The notes below the pieces were generated by a model. It worked only from the letters and a program-made list of their open reading frames with translations. It made no database searches and was not told where the DNA came from. From Syngnathus acus (lineage: Eukaryota; Chordata; Actinopteri; Syngnathiformes; Syngnathidae): 64,000 nt of DNA. Every line of letters begins with the position of its first letter. Position 1 is the first letter of the stretch. Positions 33,801 through 45,165 of the stretch are shown here, piece by piece. Location of the stretch: positions 3,916,001-3,980,000 of the forward strand of contig NC_051106.1 in assembly GCF_901709675.1 (NCBI RefSeq). Reading direction: 5' to 3'. Position numbers and translations under genes: made by a program.

Positions 33801-36800
33801 TCTTTGCCAGGAGATTTTTATTTTTTTGCTCCTTGTTTATTCATTTTTGAAGATTTGACCTTGACTTGACACCAATACTAATACATGGCAGAAAACAACA
33901 TACTATATCTTTAGCTCATGGGACCATTGTGGCAGCTGCTCATGTTTTATTCTCAGGTGGGAGTTTATCCACAGGTGACAGCATTATGAGTGTTGACTTA
34001 ACCGTCACGGATCTATTCGTGTCATGGCCTACATGTCTGCCATGTGCCTCAACCATAGCGAATAATCCGCTCACTAAAATATCCATAAACCATTTTGGGA
34101 GTTTTTTTTTTTTTGTTCTCGCTGTTAGCTGGTAAAATGTCACCATATATTAGTTTCTATTGACGTGTAGAAGGGGATTGGGAGGTTGCTTTAAATCGTG
34201 CGTCACCAGTGTACAGTCATGTAAAAATCTGTATTTAGCAAGACTTAGTGGAGGAGTGACGCCAATCAAAGGAACCACCATTACATCATACCCAAAGCAG
34301 CAGGTTGTTTTCTTTTCTTTGTTTTATAGCAGTTAGCTTGGGAATGTTATTTTCCCCCTGCATTTGCTTAACCTTTTACAAAATGAGACCAAGCTATTCT
34401 GGGCTATGTTTGTGTAAAAGACAATAATGCCCCTTTTGCCTCTGCATGGGACTGGCCCAAAACTGATTGTAACTCTATTTCCATCGACAAAAGATCCTCG
34501 TCAAGAAAATTCATTCTTGCTGTGGTGTTGTCATTTTAGAATGTATGGAAAGTATGACAAAAAAATAAACACCCATACTCATGCTAGCTTATGCTGTTGC
34601 TGTGCCTCAGCTCACAACACTGCAATTTTATGCTCCATAGTCTCCACTTTGCTGCATCGGTCCGTTTTCTTGCTCTGTCTCAGTGTGTATTATTGTTTTC
34701 CATTAGTCACTGTAATTATGCACTTGAGCAACATCGTGTTGTAAATTCTCTTATCTATTTTAAGTATAACTACTGTTTGAATTTACTTTCTCCAGGAAGT
34801 ACTTGAAGGAAATTATAAAAAAAAAAAAAAAATCACGGGATGTTTTACTGATTCACACCTTGGTGAAAGAAGATGGGTGCTATAATAATAATGAATGTAT
34901 CACTTCTCATAATCATTAACTTCGATAGTGTTCCTCTGAATGTGGCCCGCCCTTGACTAACCGAAACCACGTAGCGTTTCACAAGCCCGCATTGATCGCC
35001 CCCGGTGTGACTAAGGTATATAATACCAGGCAGGTTTGCATACTGTAGCTTCTGCACTCTGACCTTGGGAGGATTATTTGCACAGGTGTTTCAATATTTT
35101 ATTTCATTTTGCATGCGTGACCTCTTCAGTAAAAAGTTAAGATGTATGAATTTGCCCGGATTAGGTTTTTTGTCCATTCAAGGAATCAATCTGCTTTTAA
35201 ATGCGGTATGTTGACCAAAGTTGAATACATTTTATCAGTCAGTCAGTCGGACATTTTGTCTTGGTGCTTTTTATTTAACACAAGGCCAAGGTCTGTGTGG
35301 AGGTTTCAGAACATGTTTATCAAAAAGTACACTTTTCACTCGTCCTTGCACATTGGAAGCTACTCACTCATTCTGCATGACTACTCCAGCTTCAACTCCC
35401 TAATTCCGAGAGTAAAAAACTACCCACTACCACAATTGTATTTAGAGATTTTCTACTTGGCCAGTGCAAACAGTTTCCTAAATTTTCAACAAAGGTAAAT
35501 CTGCATCGTATCACTTTTGACCATGTCGTGTAAAACCACCATGTCTACCCCTTGTTTGAACCCAATGCCAGATGTCCAATTTTCTCCCCAGTTGGACCTC
35601 AGCCAACCTCTGGAAGAGCAGGGTCCCCTGGACGTCATCATCCACAAACTGACGGACCTCATCCTGGAGGCTGACCAGAACGATTCTCAGGCTGTGCTGC
35701 TGGTGCAAAGAGTGCAGGTATTGCTCACTGGCACTCCACCAAATCACAATGACTTTGTTGCAACAAAACATCAACACCCTCATTTAAACTTTGTGACGGC
35801 TTCGGATCACTCCTCGGTACTCTTCTTGTTCTTCCCAGAGGGACAATCCTCTCACATGGATAGTAGGTCACTGCACCAAGTGGTACGCTGTGGTCATTAA
35901 AAAAATGAGTGTTTGTTTAGCTGGTTGATGTTAAAATGACTTGTCGTTGAATCTCTGTCGATCTTTATGTGAAAGGCCTAAAAGGCAAAGCATGTTCTCC
36001 TATCATCTGAATGTGTTTCATCCTCGGGGACGCAAAAATAATCCGAGGATTGTCCTTATCAATGTGTTCCACTAAACTCCCCGAAAGATTTGTATGGCTT
36101 TATTTTTGGCAGCAACGCGTTTGACTTACATAATGGGCTTTCATCGGCAACCGCCATTCCGATCTGGGTAAATCCTAAAGATGAATTCTTCACATCTACA
36201 AAAAGACACGCGTGTGTTAGGCGCATGTTTAATTTTAGGCAGGCGCGCGTGTGACGGCGCCGCTGCTCTTTTTTTTTTCTTTTCAAAGAGCTGTAATATG
36301 AAGAGGCAGCCTGTTTGTTTAATGCACACGTCAGCCAGCTCCAGCTGACAGCGTTTGTGTGTGTCAGAAAAGAAATTGCCGGGAAGGTTGGCGGCGAAAT
36401 CCACCGAGGCGAGATGGAAGCGGAGATGCGGCGCTGTTACGTAACACAGGCAACCCCGCGCTGGCCCGACTGTCGGCCGTGCAGGGATGCTGTGATATAA
36501 TCCACACAGACCGGCTGGCACGCATCTCATTATCTGTCAAGTGAGGCATGCAGACCCATAAACGGAATGTCAGTGTTTAGATGACATCCCCAAACGCGCC
36601 TTTTCTGTGCTTTCCATGTGAGCCGCAAACATTTTACTTGTAAATGTCCCAAGCCAATAAAAGTCCAAGTCATCTATCCGTCTTTGTGTCTTCAGGACTA
36701 CATCGATGCCCACCCCGAGACCATCGTCCTGGACCCCCTGCCGGCTATCAGGACTCTGCTGGACCGTTGCAAGTCTTACCAGCTCATCCACAGGATAGAA

Positions 36801-39800
36801 AGCTGTATGCAAGGTGAGAGCAAAGCACCTAAGAGAAATTCATCCACTCCACAAAGCCCAGCAACCAAGTTCTGTCTTTGCTCTCCCCTTTCCGCCATTG
36901 ACACTCGGCTAACGTATGATCGCAGCGTCACCGTTTGCTTGAAATATCCTCTCGTCGTTTCCGCGCAGATGTTTAATCCCCCAAGGCTCACGCCATAACT
37001 CCTGCGTCCCTCCTAAAGACGGCATCTTTCTATTTCCTGCCTGCCAGATCCGTAGGTTTGTCACAGGCAGATCGGAACCTGTCTCCCTTCGTCTCTTTGT
37101 TGTCGAACGCAATCAAGTCATCAGCGGGCCTGTGACGATGCGGGTGCATTCCCTACCCACTCATACTGTAAACACACCTGTGACTCATGCACATTTCCTG
37201 TTGCACCATACATGGCGAGGAGCTTTTTTTTTATTTTTATTAAGGTGAGGTTGCCGGGATGTGGTGATTAGAGACGTCGCCTCTGTCGGTAGTTTCCTAA
37301 AATAGAATCTCAACAAGACGTCTTTTTCTCCAAACACACACGTTGGATGTTACGTAACGTGGAATCGCTGTCCCCCTCTGTGTAGTTGGTTTGAAAAGGA
37401 AGATAGCCCCCCCCCCCCCCCCCCCACACACTACTCAGCTTCCATCAGTGTTGGTGGTGTTGGCCCTGCATGCCAAACCCCCTTGACAACTGTGGTTTGC
37501 TTTAGACACAAACACTGAGAGAAAGACATAATTTGACACCACACCATCAGCAAGCCTGTGAGGAAAACACAATGTGATGGCGTCACATTGTATTTTATCT
37601 CCACATCAATATTTGTTTTGTTTTTTATGAAGAGTGACTGAAAGGATATTTTGCATTCACAACCTTGTTAAGTGATATGTGTTTAAAATAAAATCCCTGA
37701 TTATTTTCAAATCCCCCTTTGCTTAAAGAAAATCAAAGACGATAATATTAAAAAGAAGTTTTGGTATTTTCTTTATTTCCCCAACACCAAACAAGCTTTG
37801 AAACCGTTTTTACCCTCAAACAAGTATTTATCCTCATTTTAGCTGTGTTGTTAGTATAAACAGTGTATGATCCTTTTTGAACTCCCAAAGTCACAAAAAA
37901 GAAAAAAAAGTCCTGACGAGTAGATTTGAATTAATCGATAGTCGATTCCTTGCTCAGCCTTACTTCCTCGTCCTTATCAGCAGGGAGCACAAGGTCCCGA
38001 AGTAGCTCGGGCTGCCAGAGAAAAAGTGCTTGGAAAAAACCAGAGAGCCGTGACTCAGACTAGTTTTCAATAGCAGGATGCACTTTTGGATACCTTGCTT
38101 GTGATTATTTTCATTCATCTCAGAGCATTGAAACGATTGTAACTGGATTTTTTATTTTTTTATTATTATCAATTCATCATAAAATGGCCTAAGGCATCCA
38201 GATGGTGCGTTATAGTAACTCAATTTAAGTGCAAGAATTAGTAGGGGGAAAAGCTAGCACATTAGCAATAACAGACTAGCGTCGCCTAGTATTGTGTTAC
38301 GCTTTGGAATTTACGCTTTCCTTTTGTATACTCATCCCCCGTTTTCATAGCTTGGGACTGTTTTCACGTTGTCAAGTCAACAGCTTTTTAAAAGTGATCC
38401 GGATAAAACGCTCGGATTTGTTCACAGGGAACAGATCGTCTCGAGGTTCCTGCACCTTGGGCGTTCAATCTGTGCACGGCTCAATATGGCAGTTGTCCTG
38501 TTTATGCGGGAGATTAATAATTAATCATAGTTTCAGCCTGAGAAAGACAAACAGTCAGGGAGTGCGGACACTCACTCCTAGCACGCGCCATATTACTGGA
38601 AGCAAAAGCCACAAGGCGACGTGTTTGTCATAATGCTTTCTGAGTGTATGCTGATGAACAATCCAGAAATCCCCCCAAATGATTCATGAATCTAATTGGT
38701 GGATAAACTCTCTTGGAGATAACACAATGCCTGGCCATGTATGGACTTCTCTTTTTAAATATTGCAAATGCAGCTGTCGTATGGGAGAATGTCATGGTTT
38801 CTGGAAAACAAGCTCTAAATAGCAACAGGAAAAGATTGGCCATGTACCTAAACAGCAGCAAGCTCGCACGCTTCATGTAATATGAAAGTCTTCTCCAAAG
38901 GTGCTAGTTTGAAACAAGATGGCAAAAGTTGCATGGTGAAAAATAATCCCACGCTCCCTTTTCATTCAAGCTAAACCGGGTTTTGCACGTCATACTCGCA
39001 TTTTCCTGATGAGGTGCTGGTGATTGATGGATCACTCAAGGTCTCATTCAAGGAGGAAACATTTTAACAGTTGAACCCCTAAAGATGAGCACAATCCATT
39101 CTGGGATGCCATTTTTCACATGGGAAATAATTCAATCTAACTGTCGCAATCAGAAAATGTAATTAATTTTACAAGTAATGTTTTGTCACACCCTTGACTA
39201 AAAATACCTACAAAAATGTTGCAACATCATCATAAGAAAAATAGCACACCAGTGTTGAACTTTCTAAAAACATACAGTAAACATATTTCAATATAATGCA
39301 AAAAATTAAGTGCGTATCATTATTTCATATTTTCATGTATTATCTATCGACATGTGTTGCTTCACCGCTTGTGTCAAAGGGTTAAAACTACCACAACAGC
39401 CCGTCTATGGCGTTTTGCATTATGTTAGCATTAAGCTAGAGCAGTGTTTTTCAACCGGGGTGCCGCGGTCGGTCTGATTTTATTATTGCATCGGCACATA
39501 TTCAGTTTATGTGTGTGTTGCTGTGTGCTTTTGCTAACAGTGACAGACACTATGATGGTTGTGGTGCGTTTGCGGTCCAATGGAAATCAGAGCATGCAGT
39601 TCAACCGGAGAACCTGGATTGGTTATTTTTCACATCCATATAATAAACAGTCAAGTCGAGACACCTCGACTGTGATATCCACTCAGCTGCTGTCAGAACA
39701 GCAGAGCGTCTTTAAAAGTGACTTTGTTCTTATTGTTGCAATATTTATAGACCTAGTCTAAACAGTAAACAAAATCACGTTGATTCTTTTATTTGAATCA

Positions 39801-42800
39801 CAATCACTTTAAATAGTTTATTTATTACACCGTCTAAAACCTTTTTAAAAAACGGTCACTTTTATTTAAAAAAGGAATACAATTTAGAGAATATTTCGTA
39901 TTTATTTCTATTAAATTATTCGACTCTCCATACATATATATAGGAATAGGACTTTACGTCTTTCGTTGTAATATAACAGATTTTAATATAGGAGCTTAAC
40001 AGATTTTTGTTGGCGGTGTGCCGCGAGATTTTTTCCAATGAAAAGGTGTGCCGTGAATGAAAAAAGGTTGGGAAACACTGAGCTAGAGGACCAAGTAAGA
40101 ACAGGCCTTTGTTTTCCGCTGTTATTGGCGGTTGGAAAACTGCGTTGGAGTTCTACATTGTCCAACTTTTGGGGTGATTACATGATGCAGCAGATCAAGT
40201 ACGGGACCCAAACAGAAACCGATAGAAACGGTTGGTGATGTTTCAAAAGGAATCCTATAATAAAGTCCCATAAACGTCATTCTGGGCTCCGCTCAGTCTG
40301 ACGCCAGCTCGCAGTGTTTAGACCAGGAGTGTCAAACTAATTTTTTTCGCGGGCCGCATTGTAGTCCTAGCTTCTTTCGGAGGGCCATTATGACTGTCAA
40401 CCCAAATAAATGGATGAGCACCTCATATTATATACAGTAAAAGCTACAAAACAAACTGACAAATAACTCCTTTTCAATTCAGACGAGTAAAAACTGGTCA
40501 AATATTTCAAAATAAGATATTAAAAGTGAAGACAATTTGCAATTCTAGTAATGATGCACAATTTGTCTTCGCGGGCCACATAAAATGATGTGGCGGGCCG
40601 TATCTGGCCCCCGGGCCTTGAGTTGGACACCTGTGGTTTAGACAGAGCCCCGGATTGATACCCACCCACTCCACCTGCACGTCATCTTCCTCACCTCCAA
40701 AGTAGTTTGGAGCCAAACATCATCACAATCTTTACAGCGCAAAGCCCTCATTATTATACATCTGCTCTTTGCGTCTTGTAACATTTTTCATTTGATTCCG
40801 AGAGCTGACATTGCTCATTAGTATTTGGCAAGCCGGAGATGTAAAAGGCAAAGTTTTTCCCTCGAAAAGACATTAAACCTGCTAAAATAACACCGTGAGT
40901 GGGACAAGACGGATGAGATGAGCGATCGGTGACCCTGGACACTTCCTGCTTGCAGAGGCAGTATGGGATCCCGACTCAGCTGCACAAATCTCACTTTACT
41001 GGCACATATTAATAGGAATTTTACTTGTTCCTGTCACTGCCCCTTTTTAAGTCTTCATTCCTTTTACGTGGAACAAAAATAAAAGCACAAATCATTGGCG
41101 AGGCCCATTTACAATCCTGTGACAGTGTGATGTGATTTTTATCCTGAAAACACAAAGGGGATTCTTCAAAGTATTTTCTTTTGAAATGCTCAAGTTGTTT
41201 TTTTTCTTATCGTTTCCTTAGACGAGAGGATTTGCTCTCCTCCGTTCATGGTGCTCAACACCGAGTGCAGCCCGGATGTGCTGGAGCAGATCAGGAATCA
41301 CGGACTCACATTCCCGTTCAGTAAGTCGTCCCAGCCCATCGACACCTATTATGAAATAATCTTTCTCTGAATATACTATGTTGTCATCATTTGACGCATT
41401 TCCCTATTTTCATTTGCTTCCCAGTTTGCAAAACTCGAGTGGCCCATGGAACCAACTCCCATGAGGTAAGTGGCGCCTGCTGAATCAGCAACACTTTTTT
41501 ATAATGACTGACACAATTCCGTTCCAGACAACCACACTTGTTAAATCTGTTTGCCAAACTTTATTGAGCCAAGGCACATATATTACCACAAAAAAAATCT
41601 AAAGGCAAGATACACAGTTTATTAAAGTAGCTTCTGCCATCTAGTGGAAGGCCATTTAATTGGTGGCAGAGATAGATGAAGCAAAAAAATGTTATTTGTA
41701 GAAAATAAACAATGAATCCTCAGTCTTAAAATATGTTGAATCTAAAAATAAGTTGTCCTAAATCAATCGTTCAAAAGTCTTGACAAATGTTTAAGTAGGT
41801 CTTTGTGACCTCCTCCCCCCCAGATGGCTATTATCTTCAGCGAGGATGACCTGAAGGACGTGAAACCCCCCTGCGTCATCCAGAATTTCATCAACCACAA
41901 TGCCGTGCTCTACAAGGTATTTGTGGTTGGAGACTCCTACACAGTGGTGGAGAGGCCCTCCCTCAAGAATTTCCCCGCCGGGCCTGCAGGTAAGCAAATC
42001 AGGAAGATGTTCCCCCTTAAATGACCAATAAAAGATCTTGTAAAATGTCTTTATAGCCCCTTGAGAAAGGCTTTTAGGAAGAATTGACTTTTGTCCAAAA
42101 GGCTCAAATAGTCCAACATGTTCTAAATTCCCCAATGGTACAGTGTTCGTTTATAAACAGTCTAGATAAACTCAGCCAGCCTCTTCTGGGACTAAAAAAA
42201 ACTAACAGTGCTGAGAGGACAGTTGGGAGCCCTTAGACAGGAGCGTTTCCTCAAAAAGTGGTATTTGTCGCCACCTACTGTTTACAATAAGCAATTACAA
42301 TGCCGGTTTGTATATATATGTATGACTCACTTTTTCTTTGTTGTTTTCAGACAGGAAAGCCATTTTCTTCAACAGCCACAATGTTTCCAAGCCAGAGTCG
42401 TCCTCAGACTTGACCTCGGTATGACGCAGATCTTACCAGCACATCTCAAAAATCTATATGTATATATAATAGATTTTCATTTATTGGGTGTGGGTCTGTT
42501 TATTTTAGAGGGAGAACGTGGAGGGTGTGTCTCAGCCTCCCAGCGACGACGTCATCCGAGAACTGTCCAGGCGCTTGCGGCAGGCGCTGGGCGTGTCCTT
42601 GTTCGGCATCGACGTCATCATCAATAACCAAACTGGCCAGCACGCCGTCATCGACGTCAACGCCTTCCCTGGTATCTGCACGTCATCCTTAAGAGGATTT
42701 TTCTAACCTCTCATTCAAAATCTGTTACTTCCCGAGTTGGAATTATAAAACAATTCTGACATAACATTGAGTTATTTAACACCGTGCATACATGTGACGA

Positions 42801-43086
42801 TCTTCCCGGGTCGCCAGGTTATGAGGGCGTCCCCGAGTTCTTCAACGAGCTGCTCAACCACATCAGCAGTGTGCTCCAGAGCCATGTCGGCCCATCCGAC
42901 CCATCTCCCGCCGGCGAGCCACCCAAAGGTCTGAGCCCCGCTGCCGCCGCCTCCCCGTGGATGGTGGAGGGCGACACGGGACTGAAGGGCGCCCGTCACC
43001 AGCGGCTGGGCTGCAGCTCGCCCATGTCGCCCAACTTTCAACAGCACTGCGTGTCCACCATAGCCACAAAGGCCTCCTCCCAGTGA
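27295..43086 (+). CDS. itpk1: Inositol-tetrakisphosphate 1-kinase, complete, ten coding exons
   Basis: ITPK1 is a cytosolic ATP-grasp kinase that phosphorylates inositol tri- and tetrakisphosphates on the route to IP5 and IP6. Exons: 27,295-27,389; 31,159-31,183; 35,592-35,717; 36,696-36,813; 41,222-41,320; 41,425-41,465; 41,824-41,989; 42,351-42,418; 42,509-42,671; 42,818-43,086. They sum to 1,170 nt (389 aa; human 414). The start MQTFLKGRRVGYWLSEKK is the family start. Family active-site residues fall at the same numbers as in human: Lys157 and His167 in ICKTRVAHGTNSHE, Asp281 in LFGIDVIINNQTG, and Asp295/Asn297 in IDVNAFPG. The C-terminal tail is shorter than in mammals but keeps the end HCVSTIATKASSQ. 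Exon 2 is only 25 nt. Exons 5-10 lie in copy A of the 11-kb tandem duplication, and a second set lies at 52,361-54,225. Confidence 0.95.
27390..31158 (+). other. ITPK1 intron 1
   Basis: About 3.8 kb with no gene seen. It holds poly(A/T) runs, a TG repeat near 27,960-27,980 and a long TC microsatellite at 30,769-30,840. Confidence 0.6.
30769..30840. repeat. (TC)n microsatellite
   Basis: About 72 bp of almost pure TC repeat with a few CG interruptions, in ITPK1 intron 1 and about 320 bp upstream of the 25-nt microexon. Confidence 0.92.
31184..35591 (+). other. ITPK1 intron 2
   Basis: About 4.4 kb with many T-runs (near 31,205, 32,015, 32,560, 33,450 and 34,110). I found no exon, RNA gene or intact mobile element on either strand. 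Confidence 0.55.
35718..36695 (+). other. ITPK1 intron 3
   Basis: About 1 kb between exons 3 and 4. No feature recognised. Confidence 0.6.
37407..37425. repeat. Poly(C) tract near the duplication breakpoint
   Basis: 19 consecutive C followed by CACACA, 128 bp to the left of the start of the duplicated block. It is outside the block and present once. Confidence 0.85.
39442..40080. mobile_element. hAT-type MITE, 639 bp, with 8-bp target-site duplication
   Basis: Terminal inverted repeats begin CAGTGTTTTTCAACC on the left and end GGTTGGGAAACACTG on the right. Perfect 8-bp target-site duplications AGCTAGAG flank it at 39,434-39,441 and 40,081-40,088. The interior is AT-rich with no transposase. 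It lies in ITPK1 intron 4. Confidence 0.9.
40324..40635. mobile_element. hAT-type MITE, 312 bp, with 8-bp target-site duplication
   Basis: Left end CAGGAGTGTCAAACT, right end AGTTGGACACCTGTG, flanked by perfect GTTTAGAC duplications at 40,316-40,323 and 40,636-40,643. Both ends carry the GCGGGCC-type subterminal sequence. Non-coding; it lies in ITPK1 intron 4. Confidence 0.88.
41550..41690. mobile_element. Possible repeat remnant in ITPK1 intron 6
   Basis: The stretch around TTTATTGAGCCAAGGCACAT and CTTCTGCCATCTAGTGGAAG reads like a dispersed fish repeat of hAT origin. No ends or target-site duplication are visible. The copy in the second unit is at about 52,689-52,829. Confidence 0.3.
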
Positions 43087-44371
43087 CTCTGCCCCGTACC
43101 GCCCAGCCCCAGCAAGAACACACATTGTCACAACGGTGACAATAATGATTACTAAATCATAATCATTCAAATGATACTATCTCTAATCACAACCTTTTCC
43201 AGTGTAGTCCTTGCAAATGATGGTGATTGAGTGTAAAGCTTTTTCCTCTCTCTTTTTGCCTTTTTTTTTTTTTTTTTTGTCCAATGGGACTTTTGTCAGT
43301 ACTGTAATGTGAACCCTTTGGGAAGTCATTTGTATTTGCTGCAGTGACACCCGGCTCGGCATTTTCAGACTGGGGAAAGACGTGCCACTTGATGTGCAAT
43401 GTGTGTGTGAGTGTGTGTGCGCGTGTTGTGCGTTGTGTTCAACACCACTGACTCCTCTATAAGGGGAGAGAGCGTGCGTTTGAACTAAAAGATAAGCTGT
43501 TGACTTTCCGAGTGCCATCAAATTTTAGACTTGAGTTGAACAGCTGAGAAGGAATTCTCAAAATGACCAAGTGAGCGCAAGAAGACATTCCGCTTTGTTT
43601 CGTCTTTCTTTTGTTTGTCTGCTTTTTTGTTCCACGAAATGAACTCTGCAAGATTCCATGATGAGATTCGTCGCAGCATTTCATAGAGTCAATTGTCTAT
43701 TTTTTTTTTTTTCCTCTTATGCTCACTGCCTTCCGAGCGTAATTTATTCCACTGATTGTTTTAGATCAAATATGCCGTCAACACTTTAAAGGAGATGATT
43801 AAATAACTAACATTGGTTAATGGGGCAGTTTGCTTGATTGGACCCCCCCACACACAACTTTTTTAAACATTCAGCTGAATGTGAATCCACCCAGTCAGCT
43901 GTAAATGTTTAAATAGCACATGTGGGATGTGATTTTTTTTTTTTTTCTTTTAAAATGTATTAAATGGGATTTTATGGGAAATCGTTTTATATGAATGACA
44001 GCATGTGAACAAATGTATTTACGAGAAGAAAAGGTTTGCTTTTCTTAAAAAAAAAAGACAAATTGGAGAACAAAGGTGTTAAAAGGGATAGATGTGTGCA
44101 AAACAGCCAAAATCTGGAAATTTGTCTTCCTCTAAGTCTGCTTCCTGGACACCTCAACTCTTCTTCCTCATCCATAGAGTTGATTTGGCAATGGAATTAA
44201 GTCTGCCTTTTTCCACGGGTCAGATGGGAATAAGTATTAAGCAGGAAATTGATAGATGTGTTATGACCCTTGGAGGCCCCCCAGATAGGGAAAAGGCTGC
44301 CCACCCCTGCTGTAAAGTCACATCATCTCACCAGCACTCAACACACTTGACCTTCATTTAAAGGCGTAGCC

Positions 44372-44571
44372 CAGGGGTGTCGAACTCCAGTCCTCGGGGG
44401 CCGCGTTCCAATATGTTTTCCAAGTTACCCTCGTTAAACACACCTGAGTGAAAAGTTGAAGGCATTTTCATGGTCTGCAGGAGCCCAACTTTTCACACAG
44501 GTGCACTAACGAGTGAATCTTGGAAAACATGTTGGAATGCGGCCCCTGAGGACTGGAGTGCGACACCCCTG
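44372..44571. mobile_element. Fold-back MITE, 200 bp, in the ITPK1 3' UTR
   Basis: The element begins CAGGGGTGTCGAACTCCAG and ends with its near-complement CTGGAGTGCGACACCCCTG. The inverted arms pair for about 90 bp with scattered mismatches, leaving a loop of only about 15-20 bp. Perfect 8-bp duplications GCGTAGCC lie at 44,364-44,371 and 44,572-44,579, which places it with hAT-type elements. Confidence 0.9.
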
Positions 44572-44860
44572 GCGTAGCCTGAAGGGGGCAGGCTTAGAGA
44601 AAGCCCACATGTTCTGTTTTGTCACACTTTTACATGACCAAAAAAAAAAAAGGAAATCCTACCTGTGGTCACGTGTAAGCCCTCGTGTGATCATGATCAG
44701 CAAGCTCGCTTTCCACTTTCAAAATGTTTACTCCTTGGGTGTCATGTACAGTCGGTGTATATACGCCTAAGCTTGCTTCCATACAGTGCGTTGTTTAGTA
44801 TGCATTGTCATGGAAAGGAATCCATAATTTGTTTTTTAATCAGTCAACTCACCGAGATGA

Positions 44861-44866
44861 AATAAA
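44861..44866 (+). terminator. Poly(A) signal of ITPK1 (copy A)
   Basis: AATAAA on the plus strand, about 1.78 kb after the ITPK1 stop. It faces the PLK4 signal at 44,990-44,995. Confidence 0.6.
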
Positions 44867-44989
44867 TGAGTGGAAATCTCTCTGGCTTGTGTTTATAAGT
44901 CATGCTGTTAATAGTGTGTGAATCTTAATCCAATTTTCCACCCATAAAGAGCAGCAATTGAAAACCAAGCCTACAGACATTTATTGGCC

Positions 44990-44995
44990 CCTTGC
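44990..44995 (-). terminator. Poly(A) signal of the PLK4 fragment (copy A)
   Basis: TTTATT (AATAAA on minus), about 170 bp beyond the PLK4 stop codon at 45,166. Confidence 0.6.
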
Positions 44996-45165
44996 TTGAC
45001 GAATGCCACAATTCAACATAATGCACGGCTACAACACAAAATGATCACTCCATAAAAATTTGATATTTTCCATATTCCTCTGTACATGTAAAAAAATAAA
45101 ACGGAATAAAGCTTTCTAACATACATAAACACGTAGATATTTACAAGAGGGTGAAGAAGTTAATG

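Larger units (their letters stand above)
36814..41221 (+). other. ITPK1 intron 4, containing the left duplication breakpoint
   Basis: A 4.4-kb intron. The left part to 37,553 is single-copy. From 37,554 onward every base is repeated about 11.1 kb downstream. It holds two complete hAT MITEs (39,442-40,080 and 40,324-40,635) and a 19-base C run at 37,407-37,425. Confidence 0.75.
43087..44885 (+). other. itpk1: ITPK1 3' UTR (copy A)
   Basis: About 1.8 kb from the TGA at 43,084-43,086 to just past AATAAA at 44,861. It contains T-runs near 43,261 and 43,700 that differ in length between the two duplication copies, and a hairpin MITE at 44,372-44,571. Confidence 0.6.

Noticed and set aside
36141-36530. 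Minus-strand open frame in ITPK1 intron 3
   Set aside because: No flanking splice signals and no recognisable motif; composition looks random.
39444-39761. Open frame of about 100 codons inside ITPK1 intron 4
   Set aside because: It lies within a MITE, is interrupted by the single substitution in copy B, and has no transposase features.
42772-43170. Minus-strand open frame antisense to the last ITPK1 exon
   Set aside because: It is the shadow of a GC-rich coding exon; the sense frame matches ITPK1 to its conserved C terminus.
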